From Fontisubflavum oceani (GTDB taxonomy: Bacteria; Pseudomonadota; Alphaproteobacteria; Rhodobacterales; Rhodobacteraceae): DNA of 64,000 bases. The stretch spans positions 248,001 through 312,000 of the forward strand of contig NZ_CP129111.1 in assembly GCF_030407165.1 (NCBI RefSeq). Reading direction: 5' to 3'. Below are positions 8,703-17,747 of this stretch, piece after piece. A model generated the notes under the pieces. The model ran no database searches. It was given only the letters and a program-made list of their open reading frames with translations, and was not told the DNA's origin. The position numbers and the translations under genes are program-made. Within the stretch, counting starts at the first letter, position 1, and each line of letters starts with the position of its first letter.

Positions 8703-9517
8703 GAGCAGCCGAGATTGGTCATGGCCGAGCGGGCGTTGAGCACCGCTGGACTGCCAGGATAACGCAATTCAACCTCGGCCAGGGTCAGACAGGCTTCTTC
8801 GGTCTGGCCCAACTGACCGAGGCTGGTGCCCAATCTGGTCAGGCTTTCCGGCGCACGCGGCGCATCCGGCGCGCCCGAGAAACTGTCGAGATAGGCGCGG
8901 GCCGCAGCGCTCCAGTTTTCCTGCGCCGCTTCGGCCTCGCCGCGGAAGAAATGCGCCTCCGCACTGAGCGGGCCGCCGGGGTAGGTTTGGGTGAACGCGG
9001 CGAAAAGGTCCGCCGCCTCGGAATAACTGCCGGCGTCCAAAGCGGCCTGGGCCCGATCAAAATCGGTTTGCTCACCCACGGCCAACGCTGCGCCGCCGCC
9101 CGACTGAACCGGGGGTGTGATCGGCCCGGCAACGGGCTCTTCACCGCCGAGGCTGGGCGTGTCTCCCAGATCGGCAATATCGCAGCCTTCTTCCAACTCG
9201 CAGAGGCGGAACTCCAAATCGCCGACGCGGTTGGTGCCATCGCGCACCACACGATCAACCCGAAGCTGTAGCTCTTCGGTCAGACTGGTCAAACGGCGCA
9301 ACTCAGCTTCAATCGCATCGACCCGCTGAAGCGTGCCGCCGACCCCGCCGCTGCCGAGCGGTGCGCCGGTCGTGTTCAACTCGCCGCGCAAACGCTGCAA
9401 CTCAACATAGAGAACTGACAATTCCTGCCGGATATCAGCAAGGGTTTCGGCTCGATCCTGCGCTTGAACAGCAACCGGCAGGATCAGGGCGACCGAGAGA
9501 AACAGCGCGCGCCACAT
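8699..9517 (-). CDS. cpoB: Tol-Pal system protein CpoB (YbgF)
   Basis: Periplasmic coordinator that links Tol-Pal to peptidoglycan synthesis at the division site. It starts with a clear signal peptide (cleavage after AVQAQ, about residue 20), then a coiled-coil stretch (about 25-90) that mediates trimerisation in the family, a low-complexity linker, and TPR-like repeats in the last 120 residues (for example the segment DRAQAALDAGSYSEAADLF). Length 272 residues. It sits 6 bases after pal and overlaps tilS. Confidence 0.92.
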   Translation of the reverse strand: MWRALFLSVALILPVAVQAQDRAETLADIRQELSVLYVELQRLRGELNTTGAPLGSGGVGGTLQRVDAIEAELRRLTSLTEELQLRVDRVVRDGTNRVGDLEFRLCELEEGCDIADLGDTPSLGGEEPVAGPITPPVQSGGGAALAVGEQTDFDRAQAALDAGSYSEAADLFAAFTQTYPGGPLSAEAHFFRGEAEAAQENWSAAARAYLDSFSGAPDAPRAPESLTRLGTSLGQLGQTEEACLTLAEVELRYPGSPAVLNARSAMTNLGCS

Positions 9518-9523
9518 CTGGGT

Positions 9524-10018
9524 TTAGACCCCCGCGCCAGCGGCAATTACGCTGACCGCGCGGCGGTTCTGGCGATAGCAGCTCTCGTTCGAACAAATCT
9601 CCAACGGACGCTCTTTGCCGTAGCTGATCGTGCGCAACCGATTGGCCGCAACGCCTTGGCTGATCAGATATTCCTGCACCGCGTTGGCACGGCGCGCGCC
9701 GAGCGCGAGGTTGTACTCCCGCGTGCCTTGTTCATCGGCATGGCCTTCGATCAGGGCGGTGTATTCCGTATTGGTCAAAAGCCATTGCGCCTGACCGGCG
9801 AGGATCGATTGCGCCTCTGGCGACAGGCTCGATTGATCCACGGCGAACAGGACGCGGTCGCCCACGACCTGATTGAAATAGGCGGGTGATCTGGGGTCCG
9901 ACGCGGCCCCCTGATTGGCGTTGAGGTCGACGGTGTTGCCACCGCCAAGCCCACCTTGGGCGCAGGCGGAAAGGCCCAGAACCGCCATCAGAAGGGCGGA
10001 TTTTGCGATCATGTTCAT
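9524..10018 (-). CDS. pal: Peptidoglycan-associated lipoprotein Pal
   Basis: Outer-membrane lipoprotein that anchors the envelope to peptidoglycan and is bound by TolB. I start it at ATG 10018: a ribosome-binding site GAGGA lies 8-9 bases upstream, and the N-terminus is then a proper lipoprotein signal with lipobox LSAC and lipidated Cys19. The OmpA-like peptidoglycan-binding domain follows, with IEGHADEQGTREYNLALG and RRANAVQEYL visible. Length 164 residues. A longer upstream extension is open but would bury the signal peptide. The gene is 78 bases after tolB. Confidence 0.96.
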   Translation of the reverse strand: MNMIAKSALLMAVLGLSACAQGGLGGGNTVDLNANQGAASDPRSPAYFNQVVGDRVLFAVDQSSLSPEAQSILAGQAQWLLTNTEYTALIEGHADEQGTREYNLALGARRANAVQEYLISQGVAANRLRTISYGKERPLEICSNESCYRQNRRAVSVIAAGAGV

Positions 10019-10096
10019 TTTGCTCGTTCCTCGTATCGAAGGCGCTTTTGCGGCGCAGGGTAACATGGGCGGGGCCGTCTGCAAATCACATCCCCA

Positions 10097-11437
10097 CTAT
10101 GGCAAGCGTGGGGACCAAGACGGATCGGACGCCATGCCAGGTGTTGCGACCCGCTGTAGGTTCCGGCCAGAGATATCCACTGAATAAAGCGCCGGTGCCC
10201 CATCGGTCCCTGCCGTTTCGCGCGTGAACATGATCACACGGCCATTAGGCGCCCAGGTCGGCCCCTCATCGAGAAAAGAGGCTGTGAGCAGCCGTTCTTC
10301 GGAGCCATCTGTGCGCATCACGCCAATATGGAACCGGCCTGCGTTCTGGAACGTGAAGGCGATCAAGTCGCCGCGCGGCGACCAGACCGGTGTGCCATAG
10401 CGGCCGGTTGTTCCCTGGCTGACGCGGCGAGCTTCGCCACCGCTGGCTGGCATGACATAGATTTGCTGCCGCCCAGAACGGTCGGATTCAAAGACGATCT
10501 GCGAGCCATCCGGCGAGAAACTGGGTGCAGTTTCGATCGACGGCGCTTGGGTCAGGCGGGTCCGCTGACCGGTGTTCAGATCGAGAATGTAGATATCGGT
10601 ATTGCCGCCGGAGGACTCCGAATAAACCACCCGGTTGCCATCCGGCGAGAAACGCGGCGCAAAACTCATCGTGTCGGGCAATGCATCCAGCGGCCGACGC
10701 TGCACCGTCGCCACATCCATCAAATAGACGCGCGGGAAGCCGCTTTCATAACTCGTATAGATGACCCGGTCGCCATTCGGCGAGAAACGCGGGGCAAGCA
10801 CGATGGCGCGGCTATCGGTCAGATACTGCACATTGGCGCCGTCGTAATCCATGACAGCCAACCGTTTCAGACGGGCGTTTTTCGGACCGGATTCCGAGAT
10901 AAAGGCCACGCGCGTATCGAAATAGCCGGTCTCGCCCGTGATCCTCTCATAGACCTGATCGGCCACGTTATGGGCCATGCGCCGCCAGCTTTCCGGCGAT
11001 CCGACAAATTGCAAACCTTCGCCAAGCGGCTCATCGGCGAAGACATCGAAAAGGCGGAAACGGACGACAAGCTGACCATTGGCCGTCTGTTCGACCGAGC
11101 CGGTGATCAGGGCTTGCGCATTGATCGCTTTCCAATCGGCATATTGGACCGGGCTGTCGAAGCTGGTGATTGTGGAGATATGAGCGGAGGCCGGGATCTC
11201 CCGGAACAGGCCGGTGCCTCTGAGATCGGCGGAGATCACCCGAGTGATGTCTTGCGCCACATCCGAGGCGGCGGCGTTCTCCGCAATGAAGGTTGGGGCC
11301 GCGAAGGGCAATGGCTCGATCACCCCTTCGGTGATTTCAATCCTGAGCGGGCCGGGGCTGGTCTGAGCCACAGCAGGCGCAAAAAAGCCAGCAATCAAAA
11401 GGGCCAGAACGGCCACGGGGATCAGAAAACGGGTCAT
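10097..11437 (-). CDS. tolB: Tol-Pal translocation protein TolB
   Basis: Periplasmic beta-propeller that cycles between Pal and the TolQRA motor. It has an N-terminal signal peptide (cleavage after AVAQ near residue 25), an N-terminal alpha/beta domain, and six propeller blades shown by repeats such as RFSPNGDRVIY, RFSPDGNRVVY and SFSPDGSQIVFESDRSG. Length 446 residues, normal for the family. Its start overlaps the tolA stop by 4 bases (ATGA). Confidence 0.97.
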   Translation of the reverse strand: MTRFLIPVAVLALLIAGFFAPAVAQTSPGPLRIEITEGVIEPLPFAAPTFIAENAAASDVAQDITRVISADLRGTGLFREIPASAHISTITSFDSPVQYADWKAINAQALITGSVEQTANGQLVVRFRLFDVFADEPLGEGLQFVGSPESWRRMAHNVADQVYERITGETGYFDTRVAFISESGPKNARLKRLAVMDYDGANVQYLTDSRAIVLAPRFSPNGDRVIYTSYESGFPRVYLMDVATVQRRPLDALPDTMSFAPRFSPDGNRVVYSESSGGNTDIYILDLNTGQRTRLTQAPSIETAPSFSPDGSQIVFESDRSGRQQIYVMPASGGEARRVSQGTTGRYGTPVWSPRGDLIAFTFQNAGRFHIGVMRTDGSEERLLTASFLDEGPTWAPNGRVIMFTRETAGTDGAPALYSVDISGRNLQRVATPGMASDPSWSPRLP

Positions 11438-12546
11438 CTCAACCTCATTCCTTCGGGGTTAAATACCATTTCAACGCTGCGCCAATGGTCATAGCTCTCT
11501 TCGGGTAGGTCAAAACCATTGGAGCCACAGCGGATAATTGCGCGGCGTGCCGCCTCAAACGCTTGGCGGGCGGCGGCATCGGAGCCACCTGTCGACTCGA
11601 TCAGGCGGATTGTTCCATTTTCGGGGCGACCGTCGCGGGCCATCTCCACACCAACTGTGACGGTTGTTTGCAGCGCTTCGGAGGAAAGAGAGCCGACATT
11701 CCAGCATTGCTGCACGGCAATGCGGAACCCATCCCGTTCCCCGGCCGTGAGCGGCGGGCCAGAGGGTTGCGCAGGCGCGGTATTGGCATCTGCCACAGCA
11801 TCGGCGATGGCGGCGGCCAGCGGGTCTTCCTCGGCTGGCGCAGGTGTTTCGGGGGTCTCGGGCGCGGGTGCCGCCGTTTCGACAACCGGGGCAGGTCGAT
11901 TGGGCCGAGCGCTCGGGCGGACCGAGGCTTGCGGCGCGGCACTGCCCAAAGATGGCTCTTCGGCCTCAGTGACGATCTCGGTGGTCGCTTCTTCCGGCGC
12001 GGTCGGTGTGACGTCCTCAGCGGGCGTTTCAGATGGTTCAGGATTGGTCGGCTGCTCCACCACGTCGGGCGCGGTTTCGACTTCGGGGGCAGGCACCGGC
12101 GCGGGTTGCGGCGCAACGCGCGGTGCTTCTTGTGGCGTCGGGGTCTCTGACGGCGCCGCTGTGGGGTCCCCTTGGGGTGGGGTCGGCAAAGCCGCAACCT
12201 CATCGGTCACATCGGCTTGAGGCGTCTCCAGTTCCGATACGTCCGGCGTTGTCTCCGTCTCCGGTGTCGCCGCGACCTCGGGTTGCGTCACCTCGGGCGC
12301 AGGCGTTTCCGCCTCCGGCGCCACTGGCGTTTCGATCTCTGGCGTCGGTTGCAACACCTCAGGCGCCTCCGACACTGTCGGCGTCACAGGCCGCGCTGTC
12401 AGGGCCTCGAACTCGGATGTGCTGACGATGCTCACACCGGTCACCTCAAACGGAACCGGGTCGCTCTGGCGGACGATTCCGCCGATTGCCACCCAGACGA
12501 TGATACCGGCATGGATGCCAGCCGAGGCGTAGAGAGATCGGCGCAT
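11434..12546 (-). CDS. tolA: TolA-like protein with Pro/Glu/Ala-rich linker
   Basis: Position between tolR and tolB and the overall layout identify TolA, the inner-membrane protein that spans the periplasm. One membrane helix lies at about residues 4-22, then some 200 residues very rich in Pro, Glu, Ala, Thr and Val in place of the Lys/Ala coiled coil of enteric TolA, then a C-terminal TonB/TolA-type domain with two cysteines (QQCWNVG and IIRCG) as expected. I start at ATG 12546, seven bases after tolR; an upstream ATG at 12591 would overlap tolR. The low-complexity linker makes long spurious frames on other strands. Confidence 0.88.
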   Translation of the reverse strand: MRRSLYASAGIHAGIIVWVAIGGIVRQSDPVPFEVTGVSIVSTSEFEALTARPVTPTVSEAPEVLQPTPEIETPVAPEAETPAPEVTQPEVAATPETETTPDVSELETPQADVTDEVAALPTPPQGDPTAAPSETPTPQEAPRVAPQPAPVPAPEVETAPDVVEQPTNPEPSETPAEDVTPTAPEEATTEIVTEAEEPSLGSAAPQASVRPSARPNRPAPVVETAAPAPETPETPAPAEEDPLAAAIADAVADANTAPAQPSGPPLTAGERDGFRIAVQQCWNVGSLSSEALQTTVTVGVEMARDGRPENGTIRLIESTGGSDAAARQAFEAARRAIIRCGSNGFDLPEESYDHWRSVEMVFNPEGMRLR

Positions 12547-12553
12547 CGCCACC

Positions 12554-13027
12554 TCACCCCTCGGACCCATCAAGCGCGGGGCCGCCCGCATCTGTGACCA
12601 AGCCGATCTCCCGGAACCCGCCGGCGTTGAGCGCGCCCATGACCTGCATCACCTGCTCATAAGGAATGGCCCCATCGGCCCGCAGGAAGACTTGGTTGCT
12701 GTCCCGCTCGGCAGCGATGGCTTGCAGGCGCGGGATCAGATCGGCCAGTGCGACTTCGGTCGTCTGGATCAAGACCCGACCATCTGCGGCCAGCGTGATC
12801 GAAAGTGGCTCTTCCTCATCCCCCGGCAACGCCTCCGCCGCCGTTTCCGGCAGTTCCACCGGCACACCAACCGTCATCAGCGGCGCAGCCACCATGAAAA
12901 TGATTAAAAGGCAAAGCATCACGTCGACAAAGGGCGTGACGTTGATCTCGGACATCGGTTTCGACCGACCAGACCGGCGGCCACGTCTCCGGCCGCCGCC
13001 CGACTTCGTTGCGACCTGAGCGCCCAT
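12554..13027 (-). CDS. tolR: Tol-Pal motor protein TolR (ExbD family)
   Basis: ExbD/TolR-type inner-membrane protein of 157 residues. A basic, glycine-rich N-terminal tail precedes MSEINVTPFVDVMLCLLIIF, where the helix carries the proton-path Asp (in FVDVML). The periplasmic domain follows. With TolQ it forms the proton-driven motor that energises TolA. Its ATG overlaps the tolQ TGA by one base, so the two are translationally coupled. Confidence 0.96.
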   Translation of the reverse strand: MGAQVATKSGGGRRRGRRSGRSKPMSEINVTPFVDVMLCLLIIFMVAAPLMTVGVPVELPETAAEALPGDEEEPLSITLAADGRVLIQTTEVALADLIPRLQAIAAERDSNQVFLRADGAIPYEQVMQVMGALNAGGFREIGLVTDAGGPALDGSEG

Positions 13028-13719
13028 CAGTCGAGCTGCCGCGATAGAAGGGTGGAGAACTCATCGGCAAAGCTCTCATAACCGCCGATCAACCGATCCG
13101 CGTCGGACGAAAGCTTGTTGTAGAAAATCACCGCTGGAATCGCCGCGAGAAGGCCCAGACCCGTCGCCAGCAGAGCCTCGGCGATACCGGGTGCCACCAC
13201 GGCCAGCGATGTGTTGCCTGAAGCTGCGATTTCCTGAAACGAGCGCATGATGCCCCAGACCGTGCCGAACAGGCCCACAAAGGGCGCGGTGGCCCCCGTG
13301 GTCGCGAGGAAGTTCAGCCCCGATGTGAGGCGCTCATTCTCGCGAGCAATCGCCACATCCATGGAACGATCGACCCGCTGCTGCACCCCCGGGATCAACG
13401 CCCCATCATCACGCAGGGATCGCCGCCATTCGGTCATGCCCGCCACGAACACCCTCTCCGAGGCGCTGCGCGGCGCATCGGCGACCTGATCATAGAGCTC
13501 GTCAAGCGGCTCCCCCGACCAAAACGCTGCATCAAACGCCGCCGCATTGCCGCGCGCCCGGCGATAAAGCGCATATTTCGAAAAGGTAATTGCCCAAACC
13601 CAGACCGAGGCCACCATCAGGGCCACCATCACCAATTGAACCGTTAAAGTTGCGCGAAAGAAAAGCGCCAGAAGGGTAAAATCCGCCTCCTGCGCCATGC
13701 CTAGCGTCTCAGCTTCCAT
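13027..13719 (-). CDS. tolQ: Tol-Pal motor protein TolQ (ExbB family)
   Basis: MotA/TolQ/ExbB-type proton channel protein, 230 residues with three membrane helices (about residues 15-40, 138-160 and 175-195). The segment ATTGATAPFVGLFGTVWGIM is the conserved pore region. It powers outer-membrane constriction with TolR and TolA. A second ATG 7 codons in (13698) is an alternative start. The next upstream gene is ybgC, about 110 bases away. Confidence 0.96.
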   Translation of the reverse strand: MEAETLGMAQEADFTLLALFFRATLTVQLVMVALMVASVWVWAITFSKYALYRRARGNAAAFDAAFWSGEPLDELYDQVADAPRSASERVFVAGMTEWRRSLRDDGALIPGVQQRVDRSMDVAIARENERLTSGLNFLATTGATAPFVGLFGTVWGIMRSFQEIAASGNTSLAVVAPGIAEALLATGLGLLAAIPAVIFYNKLSSDADRLIGGYESFADEFSTLLSRQLD

Positions 13720-13832
13720 TGCCTGCTCTTCCTGCCTTGCCCCGGCCCATCTTCGGGCGCGATTGTCAAAATTTGCGCCTCATTAAGGCTGCATATTAAC
13801 AACTTGTAAGGGGGAACACCAACGATTGTGCG

Positions 13833-14246
13833 TCACTGGCTCGTGAGGGCCGAAATTGTTTCAAGCTTTTGGCGAATATCCGCCGGAAGACGGGTCGCGC
13901 GGCCTTCTCGGCCAATGCAAACAACGCTGACGCGGGCCTCAAACAGGAGCTGATCGCCGCGAAACACCTTCTGCGGCATGTCGAACCGCGCTCCTTTGAG
14001 ACGATCAAGCGTGGTTTCGACCAACAATTCATCGTCGTAATGCGCCGCCGCAAGATAATCGGCTTCGACCCGGCGCACCGCAAAGACCACGCCACGCTCA
14101 CGCTTCATTTCAAGCTGATCAATCCCGGCTTCACGGACCATCTCAGACCGCGCGCGTTCAATGAATTTGAAGTAATTGGCGTAATAGACCAGGCCTGCCA
14201 GGTCGGTATCTTCATAATACACGCGGATCGGCCAATGATGGATCAT
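13833..14246 (-). CDS. ybgC: Tol-Pal-associated acyl-CoA thioesterase YbgC
   Basis: Hotdog-fold 4-hydroxybenzoyl-CoA thioesterase family member of 137 residues that always travels with tolQRAB-pal. The catalytic motif YYEDTDLAGLVYYANY has its Asp at residue 15. It hydrolyses acyl-CoA or acyl-ACP and is associated with phospholipid metabolism at the envelope. The ATG at 14246 overlaps, as ATGA, the stop of the upstream unknown gene once that gene's frameshift is corrected. Confidence 0.95.
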   Translation of the reverse strand: MIHHWPIRVYYEDTDLAGLVYYANYFKFIERARSEMVREAGIDQLEMKRERGVVFAVRRVEADYLAAAHYDDELLVETTLDRLKGARFDMPQKVFRGDQLLFEARVSVVCIGREGRATRLPADIRQKLETISALTSQ

Positions 14247-14892
14247 TGTAGGGCTCCGAGCCGCGCCGCCAGGCGCAAGGCGTGAGACGGGTCCTGCGCC
14301 ATGGCGGGCATCACCGGATCATATGCAGCGCGGATCACTGCCGCGATCTCCGGCTTCAACACGGCCGCCCCCCTTCGGTCAAGACCGCGAGCGGCGAGGT
14401 GCCAAGAAACGCCGTGTCAGACCAGAGCAGGATGGTCTGCACCATCTGGCTGAGCGCGATGGTTTCGGCGGCGGCCTCCTGCATGGCCTGATCCATGCGA
14501 ATAAAGACAAACGCCGCTTTGATCGCTCCCAACTCATCAAAACGGAAACTCCGGTATTGATTGGCGTCCGCCTGCTGCAGCCGCGCGACCAAAGGCCCGA
14601 GATCAGGGATCAGCCGGTCGAGATTGGGCGTGTCCGTCAACTCCGACCACTCGCGCAGGAAAAATACCATCAGGTTCGCGCCCAATTCCGGGTCGGTCTC
14701 GGCCATCTGGTGCCCGGCCAAAGCGACAACCGCCTCGATGGCGCCTTTGAAAACCGACACCGTCGCGACATCGACCCCAAACACCACCGGCGCAATCGGC
14801 CGGCCCCAACGGGCAAAGAGATATTGCCCATCCGCCCGCGTAAAAAGCGCTTCAACGCCTTCAGGCACCATGCGCCCCAAGGTGTCCGTCAT
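14243..14892 (-). CDS. Conserved protein of unknown function between ruvB and ybgC, frame broken once
   Basis: The frame reads well from ATG 14892 (TTG 14946 is an alternative overlapping ruvB) to about residue 173, then stops at a run of six C (14368-14373, plus strand). One more base continues it as AAVLKPEIAAVIRAAYDPV and on to a TGA at 14243-14245 that overlaps the ybgC ATG, giving 216 residues. The perfect ATGA junction argues that the corrected frame is real. No membrane helix, signal peptide or catalytic motif is evident. The place in a ruv-tol run is typical for roseobacters, but I know no function. Confidence 0.75.
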
Positions 14893-14935
14893 GAGCTTCT
14901 CTGCTTCATAAATATCCCCGCCGGAGGCTCCCAAG

Positions 14936-15970
14936 CTATCCCTCAAACAAATCGCTCTGATCCGGGCGCGTCGGCGCTGCCAATCCTAGATGGGTCCAGC
15001 CTTTTTGCGCCAAAACCCGCCCCCGCGGGGTCCGCGCGATCAAGCCTTGCTGTAAGAGATAAGGCTCAATGACCTCTTCAATCGCATCCCGGCTTTCAGA
15101 GAGCGCCGCAGAGAGCGTCTCCGCCCCCACCGGACCACCGCCATAATTCTCGGCCATCAACCGCAGATAGCGCCGGTCCGCCCCGTCAAGCCCGAGGTGA
15201 TCGACACCCAAACGGGTCAGCGCGCTATCAGCAATCGCGCGCGTCAAAGTCCCATCGCCTTCAACCAACGCAAAATCCACAACCCGGCGGAGCAACCGCC
15301 CTGCGATGCGCGGCGTGCCGCGCGCGCGGCGGGCGATTTCCAACGTGCCGTCCGGCTCTGCCGCGATATTTAGAAGCCGCGCGCCTCTGGTGACGATCTC
15401 ATGCAGTTCCGGCACTGTGTAGAATTGCAGCCGCGTCGGAATGCCGAAACGGTCCCGCAAGGGCGTCGTCAGTAGACCGAGCCGTGTCGTCGCACCGACC
15501 AGGGTGAAAGGCTGCAGCTCAATCCGCACCGTGCGCGCGGCCGGGCCCTCACCGATCACCAAGTCCAGTTCGAAATCTTCCAGTGCTGGATAAAGCACCT
15601 CTTCCACCGCCGGGTTCAACCGATGGATCTCGTCGATAAACAGCACATCGCGTGGCTCAAGATTGGTCAGGATCGCAGCCAAATCGCCCGCGCGAGCCAG
15701 AACCGGGCCGGAGGTCATCCGGAAATTCACGCCCAATTCGCGCGCCATGATCTGTGCCAATGTGGTCTTGCCCAAGCCGGGCGGCCCGTGGAACAGCACG
15801 TGATCCATCGCCTCGCCCCGACGCCGCGCGCTTTCGATGAAGACCGCAAGATTGGCCCGCGCCTCTTCCTGCCCGATAAACTCCGATAGCGCCTGCGGGC
15901 GCAACGCTCGATCAGGGCTATCCTCGCCAGGAAGTGCGTCTGCGCGGAGGGTCGGGTCGGGTTCGGTCAT
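14936..15970 (-). CDS. ruvB: Holliday junction branch-migration ATPase RuvB
   Basis: AAA+ motor that drives branch migration with RuvA. Starting at ATG 15970 (one base after the ruvA stop) it has 344 residues. Visible are RPQALSEFIGQ near the N-terminus, Walker A GPPGLGKT, Walker B LFIDEIHRL, the sensor segment LVGATTRLGLLTTPLRDRFG, and the C-terminal winged-helix domain with TPRGR. A longer start 12 codons upstream is open but overlaps ruvA. Secure. Confidence 0.98.
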   Translation of the reverse strand: MTEPDPTLRADALPGEDSPDRALRPQALSEFIGQEEARANLAVFIESARRRGEAMDHVLFHGPPGLGKTTLAQIMARELGVNFRMTSGPVLARAGDLAAILTNLEPRDVLFIDEIHRLNPAVEEVLYPALEDFELDLVIGEGPAARTVRIELQPFTLVGATTRLGLLTTPLRDRFGIPTRLQFYTVPELHEIVTRGARLLNIAAEPDGTLEIARRARGTPRIAGRLLRRVVDFALVEGDGTLTRAIADSALTRLGVDHLGLDGADRRYLRLMAENYGGGPVGAETLSAALSESRDAIEEVIEPYLLQQGLIARTPRGRVLAQKGWTHLGLAAPTRPDQSDLFEG

Positions 15971-15971
15971 C

Positions 15972-16631
15972 TCACTCCTTCGGTGCCAAGAGACGCAGAG
16001 CGGCACGGATCAAAGCAGACGTCTCCGCCTCAGGGGCCTCCCCGGCGGCGGTCGCCACGGCGCTTGCGGCTTCGGATGGGGCATAGCCGAGGTTTTGCAG
16101 CGCGGAAAGGGCTTCGGCTTGCGCCGATGCGCTGCTGACCGGTCGAGGTGTCGCTGGCGCGGTCGTTTCGATCACTTGCACGGTCGCATCGCCAAGCGCC
16201 TCATGCACGGTGCCACCTAGCGCCATCGTCGCGGGCGCTTTGTCTTTTAGTTCATTGACCACCCGCTGCGCGATTTTCGGCCCCACGCCCGGCGCAGCCT
16301 TGACCGCCCCCCAATCGCCAATCGCTATCGCCCGCGCGATGCCTTCCGCGCCAAGCGTGCCCAGAATTGCCATCGAGGCCTTCGCCCCAATCCCTTGAAC
16401 CGAAATCAAAAGTCGATGCCATTCGCGCTCATAAAGTGTGAGGAAACCGAAGAGTTGCAGCAAATCCTCTCGCACCAGCAATTCGGTATAGAGGGCGGCC
16501 ATCTCCCCGGCGTGTGGCAAAGCGGCCAAGGTGCGCTCGGAACAATGCACGGTGTAGCCAACGCCATTCACGTCCAAAAGAACATGATCCGCCGCCCGAT
16601 AATCGACGCGCCCGGTGAGTTTGCCGATCAT
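15972..16631 (-). CDS. ruvA: Holliday junction DNA-binding protein RuvA
   Basis: Tetrameric protein that holds the four-way junction open for RuvB. Start MIGKLTGRVDY at ATG 16631 overlaps the ruvC TGA (ATGA). Visible are the N-terminal OB fold, the helix-hairpin-helix repeats (LISVQGIGAKASMAILG and AAPGVGPKIAQRVVNELK), and the flexible linker leading to domain III that binds RuvB. Length 219 residues, as expected. Confidence 0.97.
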   Translation of the reverse strand: MIGKLTGRVDYRAADHVLLDVNGVGYTVHCSERTLAALPHAGEMAALYTELLVREDLLQLFGFLTLYEREWHRLLISVQGIGAKASMAILGTLGAEGIARAIAIGDWGAVKAAPGVGPKIAQRVVNELKDKAPATMALGGTVHEALGDATVQVIETTAPATPRPVSSASAQAEALSALQNLGYAPSEAASAVATAAGEAPEAETSALIRAALRLLAPKE

Positions 16632-17134
16632 GATGCGGCCTTCACGGCATCTGCCAAGCGGCCTGCGGTCTGGGCATGAAATGCGTGACAAATCGCAATG
16701 GCCAGCGCGTCGGCCGAATCTGGCCCATTCGGTGCGCAGCCAGGAAGCTGCATCCGCACCATATGATCGATCTGCCGCTTATCGGCATGGCCAACACCGA
16801 CAACCGTCTTCTTCACGGCATTCGGCGCATATTCGGCCACAGCGATCCCGAATTGCGCCGGCACCAACATGGCGATGCCCCGCGCCTGACCCAGTTTCAA
16901 CGTCCCCGCCCCGTCTCGGTTCACAAAGGTCTGTTCCACGGCGGCATGTGTCGGTTGATGGAGCGCAAGGATATCGGTGAGTTGCTGATGAAGAGAGAGC
17001 AACCGTGCCGCCAGGTCGCTACCCGCGCTCTGACATTGCCCGTTGGCCACGTGACTGAGTCGCGATCCATCGACCGAGATGACCCCCCAGCCCAGAGATC
17101 GAAGCCCCGGATCAATTCCAATTATCCGTATCAC
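16628..17134 (-). CDS. ruvC: Crossover junction endodeoxyribonuclease RuvC
   Basis: RNase H-fold resolvase that cuts Holliday junctions symmetrically. Catalytic acidic residues are all visible: Asp8 in GIDPGLRSLGWG, Glu67 in AAVEQTF, and Asp139/Asp142 in PDSADALAIAICH. Length 168 residues. It is the first gene of the long minus-strand run that continues to ftsH; its promoter must lie in 17135-17206. Confidence 0.97.
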   Translation of the reverse strand: MIRIIGIDPGLRSLGWGVISVDGSRLSHVANGQCQSAGSDLAARLLSLHQQLTDILALHQPTHAAVEQTFVNRDGAGTLKLGQARGIAMLVPAQFGIAVAEYAPNAVKKTVVGVGHADKRQIDHMVRMQLPGCAPNGPDSADALAIAICHAFHAQTAGRLADAVKAAS

Positions 17135-17467
17135 CGCCCGTCACCGCCTGTTTTGCGTCTTTTTTGCATCACTAGCACGAAAGGCGAACATTGACCAGCG
17201 CCAGACAAAAGCGACACGAGAAATGTCGCTTTTTGAGGCAGGCGTTCAAAACACGCCTGAAATCGCCCTTAGGTAGATCAAAACCGACACCCGCAAGTCG
17301 CATTTTGACCCTATTTTCCAAGGCGTTTCCGGCCATTCAAGATATGCACAAATTGCATGCGTCCCATGCAAAAAAAGATGCTTGTTTGGGCGCTTCGGTC
17401 GCCCTAATTGCGGATCAAGAGCAACCGCTCGACACCCCATTACACGAGCTCGGAAAGGACGACTCAG
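17135..17467. other. Hairpin-rich intergenic region between ruvC and the DUF1127 gene
   Basis: This A+T-richer 333-base gap holds the divergent promoters of ruvC (minus) and the DUF1127 gene (plus). Besides the terminator at 17207-17234 I see inverted repeats AGGCGT/ACGCCT (about 17238-17257), TCAAAA..CGAC/GTCG..TTTTGA (about 17278-17308), TTGCATG/CATGCAA (about 17354-17372) and a UUCG-type hairpin GGGCG..CGCCC (about 17388-17404). No ORF with a convincing ribosome-binding site is present. Confidence 0.45.
17207..17234 (+). terminator. Intrinsic terminator with no gene in front of it
   Basis: AAAAGCGACA, a 7-base loop, then TGTCGCTTTTT: a 6-bp GC-containing stem extended by A-T pairs, with a T tract on the plus strand and A tract on the other, so it may be bidirectional. 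On neither strand does an annotated gene end here. Confidence 0.75.
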
Positions 17468-17671
17468 ATGGCTATTATTACGAACCGCCCGCTTGGCGCT
17501 GGTTTCAGCGCTGTCACTCTCATCGCCGGACTCGTTGCCAAGATTACGAGCTGGAACGACGCCCGCGTGACTCGCGCGAGCCTGTCGCGGCTATCGGACC
17601 GCGAGTTGGACGATCTGGGCCTGGTGCGCGGCGACATCGACGATATCGCATCTGGCACCTTCCGCCGCTAA
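17468..17671 (+). CDS. Small DUF1127 protein
   Basis: A 67-residue protein whose C-terminal part (LSRLSDRELDDLGLVRGDI) is the arginine/aspartate-rich DUF1127 signature; the N-terminal half is more hydrophobic. DUF1127 proteins are small, often abundant, and in several alphaproteobacteria affect RNA turnover, phosphate uptake or growth phase; what this copy does is unknown. I chose ATG 17468 because GGAAAGGA lies about 7-15 bases upstream. A strong terminator follows, so it is a monocistronic unit. Confidence 0.82.
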   Translation: MAIITNRPLGAGFSAVTLIAGLVAKITSWNDARVTRASLSRLSDRELDDLGLVRGDIDDIASGTFRR

Positions 17672-17690
17672 ACGAACGACAAAACCTGCC

Positions 17691-17725
17691 AAAGGCCGCC
17701 TGGACCAAGTCCGGGCGGCCTTTTT
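17691..17725 (+). terminator. Intrinsic terminator after the DUF1127 gene
   Basis: AAAGGCCGCC pairs with GGGCGGCCTTT around a short loop and is followed by T residues. It lies 20 bases after the DUF1127 stop and about 20 bases before the end of the convergent gene at 17748, so it may serve both. Confidence 0.85.
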
Positions 17726-17747
17726 CATGGACCGAGCTATATGATCG

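Noticed and set aside
11563..12425. Several glycine/serine/arginine-rich frames opposite and alongside tolA
   Set aside because: They arise from the Pro/Glu/Ala repeat of the TolA linker read in other frames.
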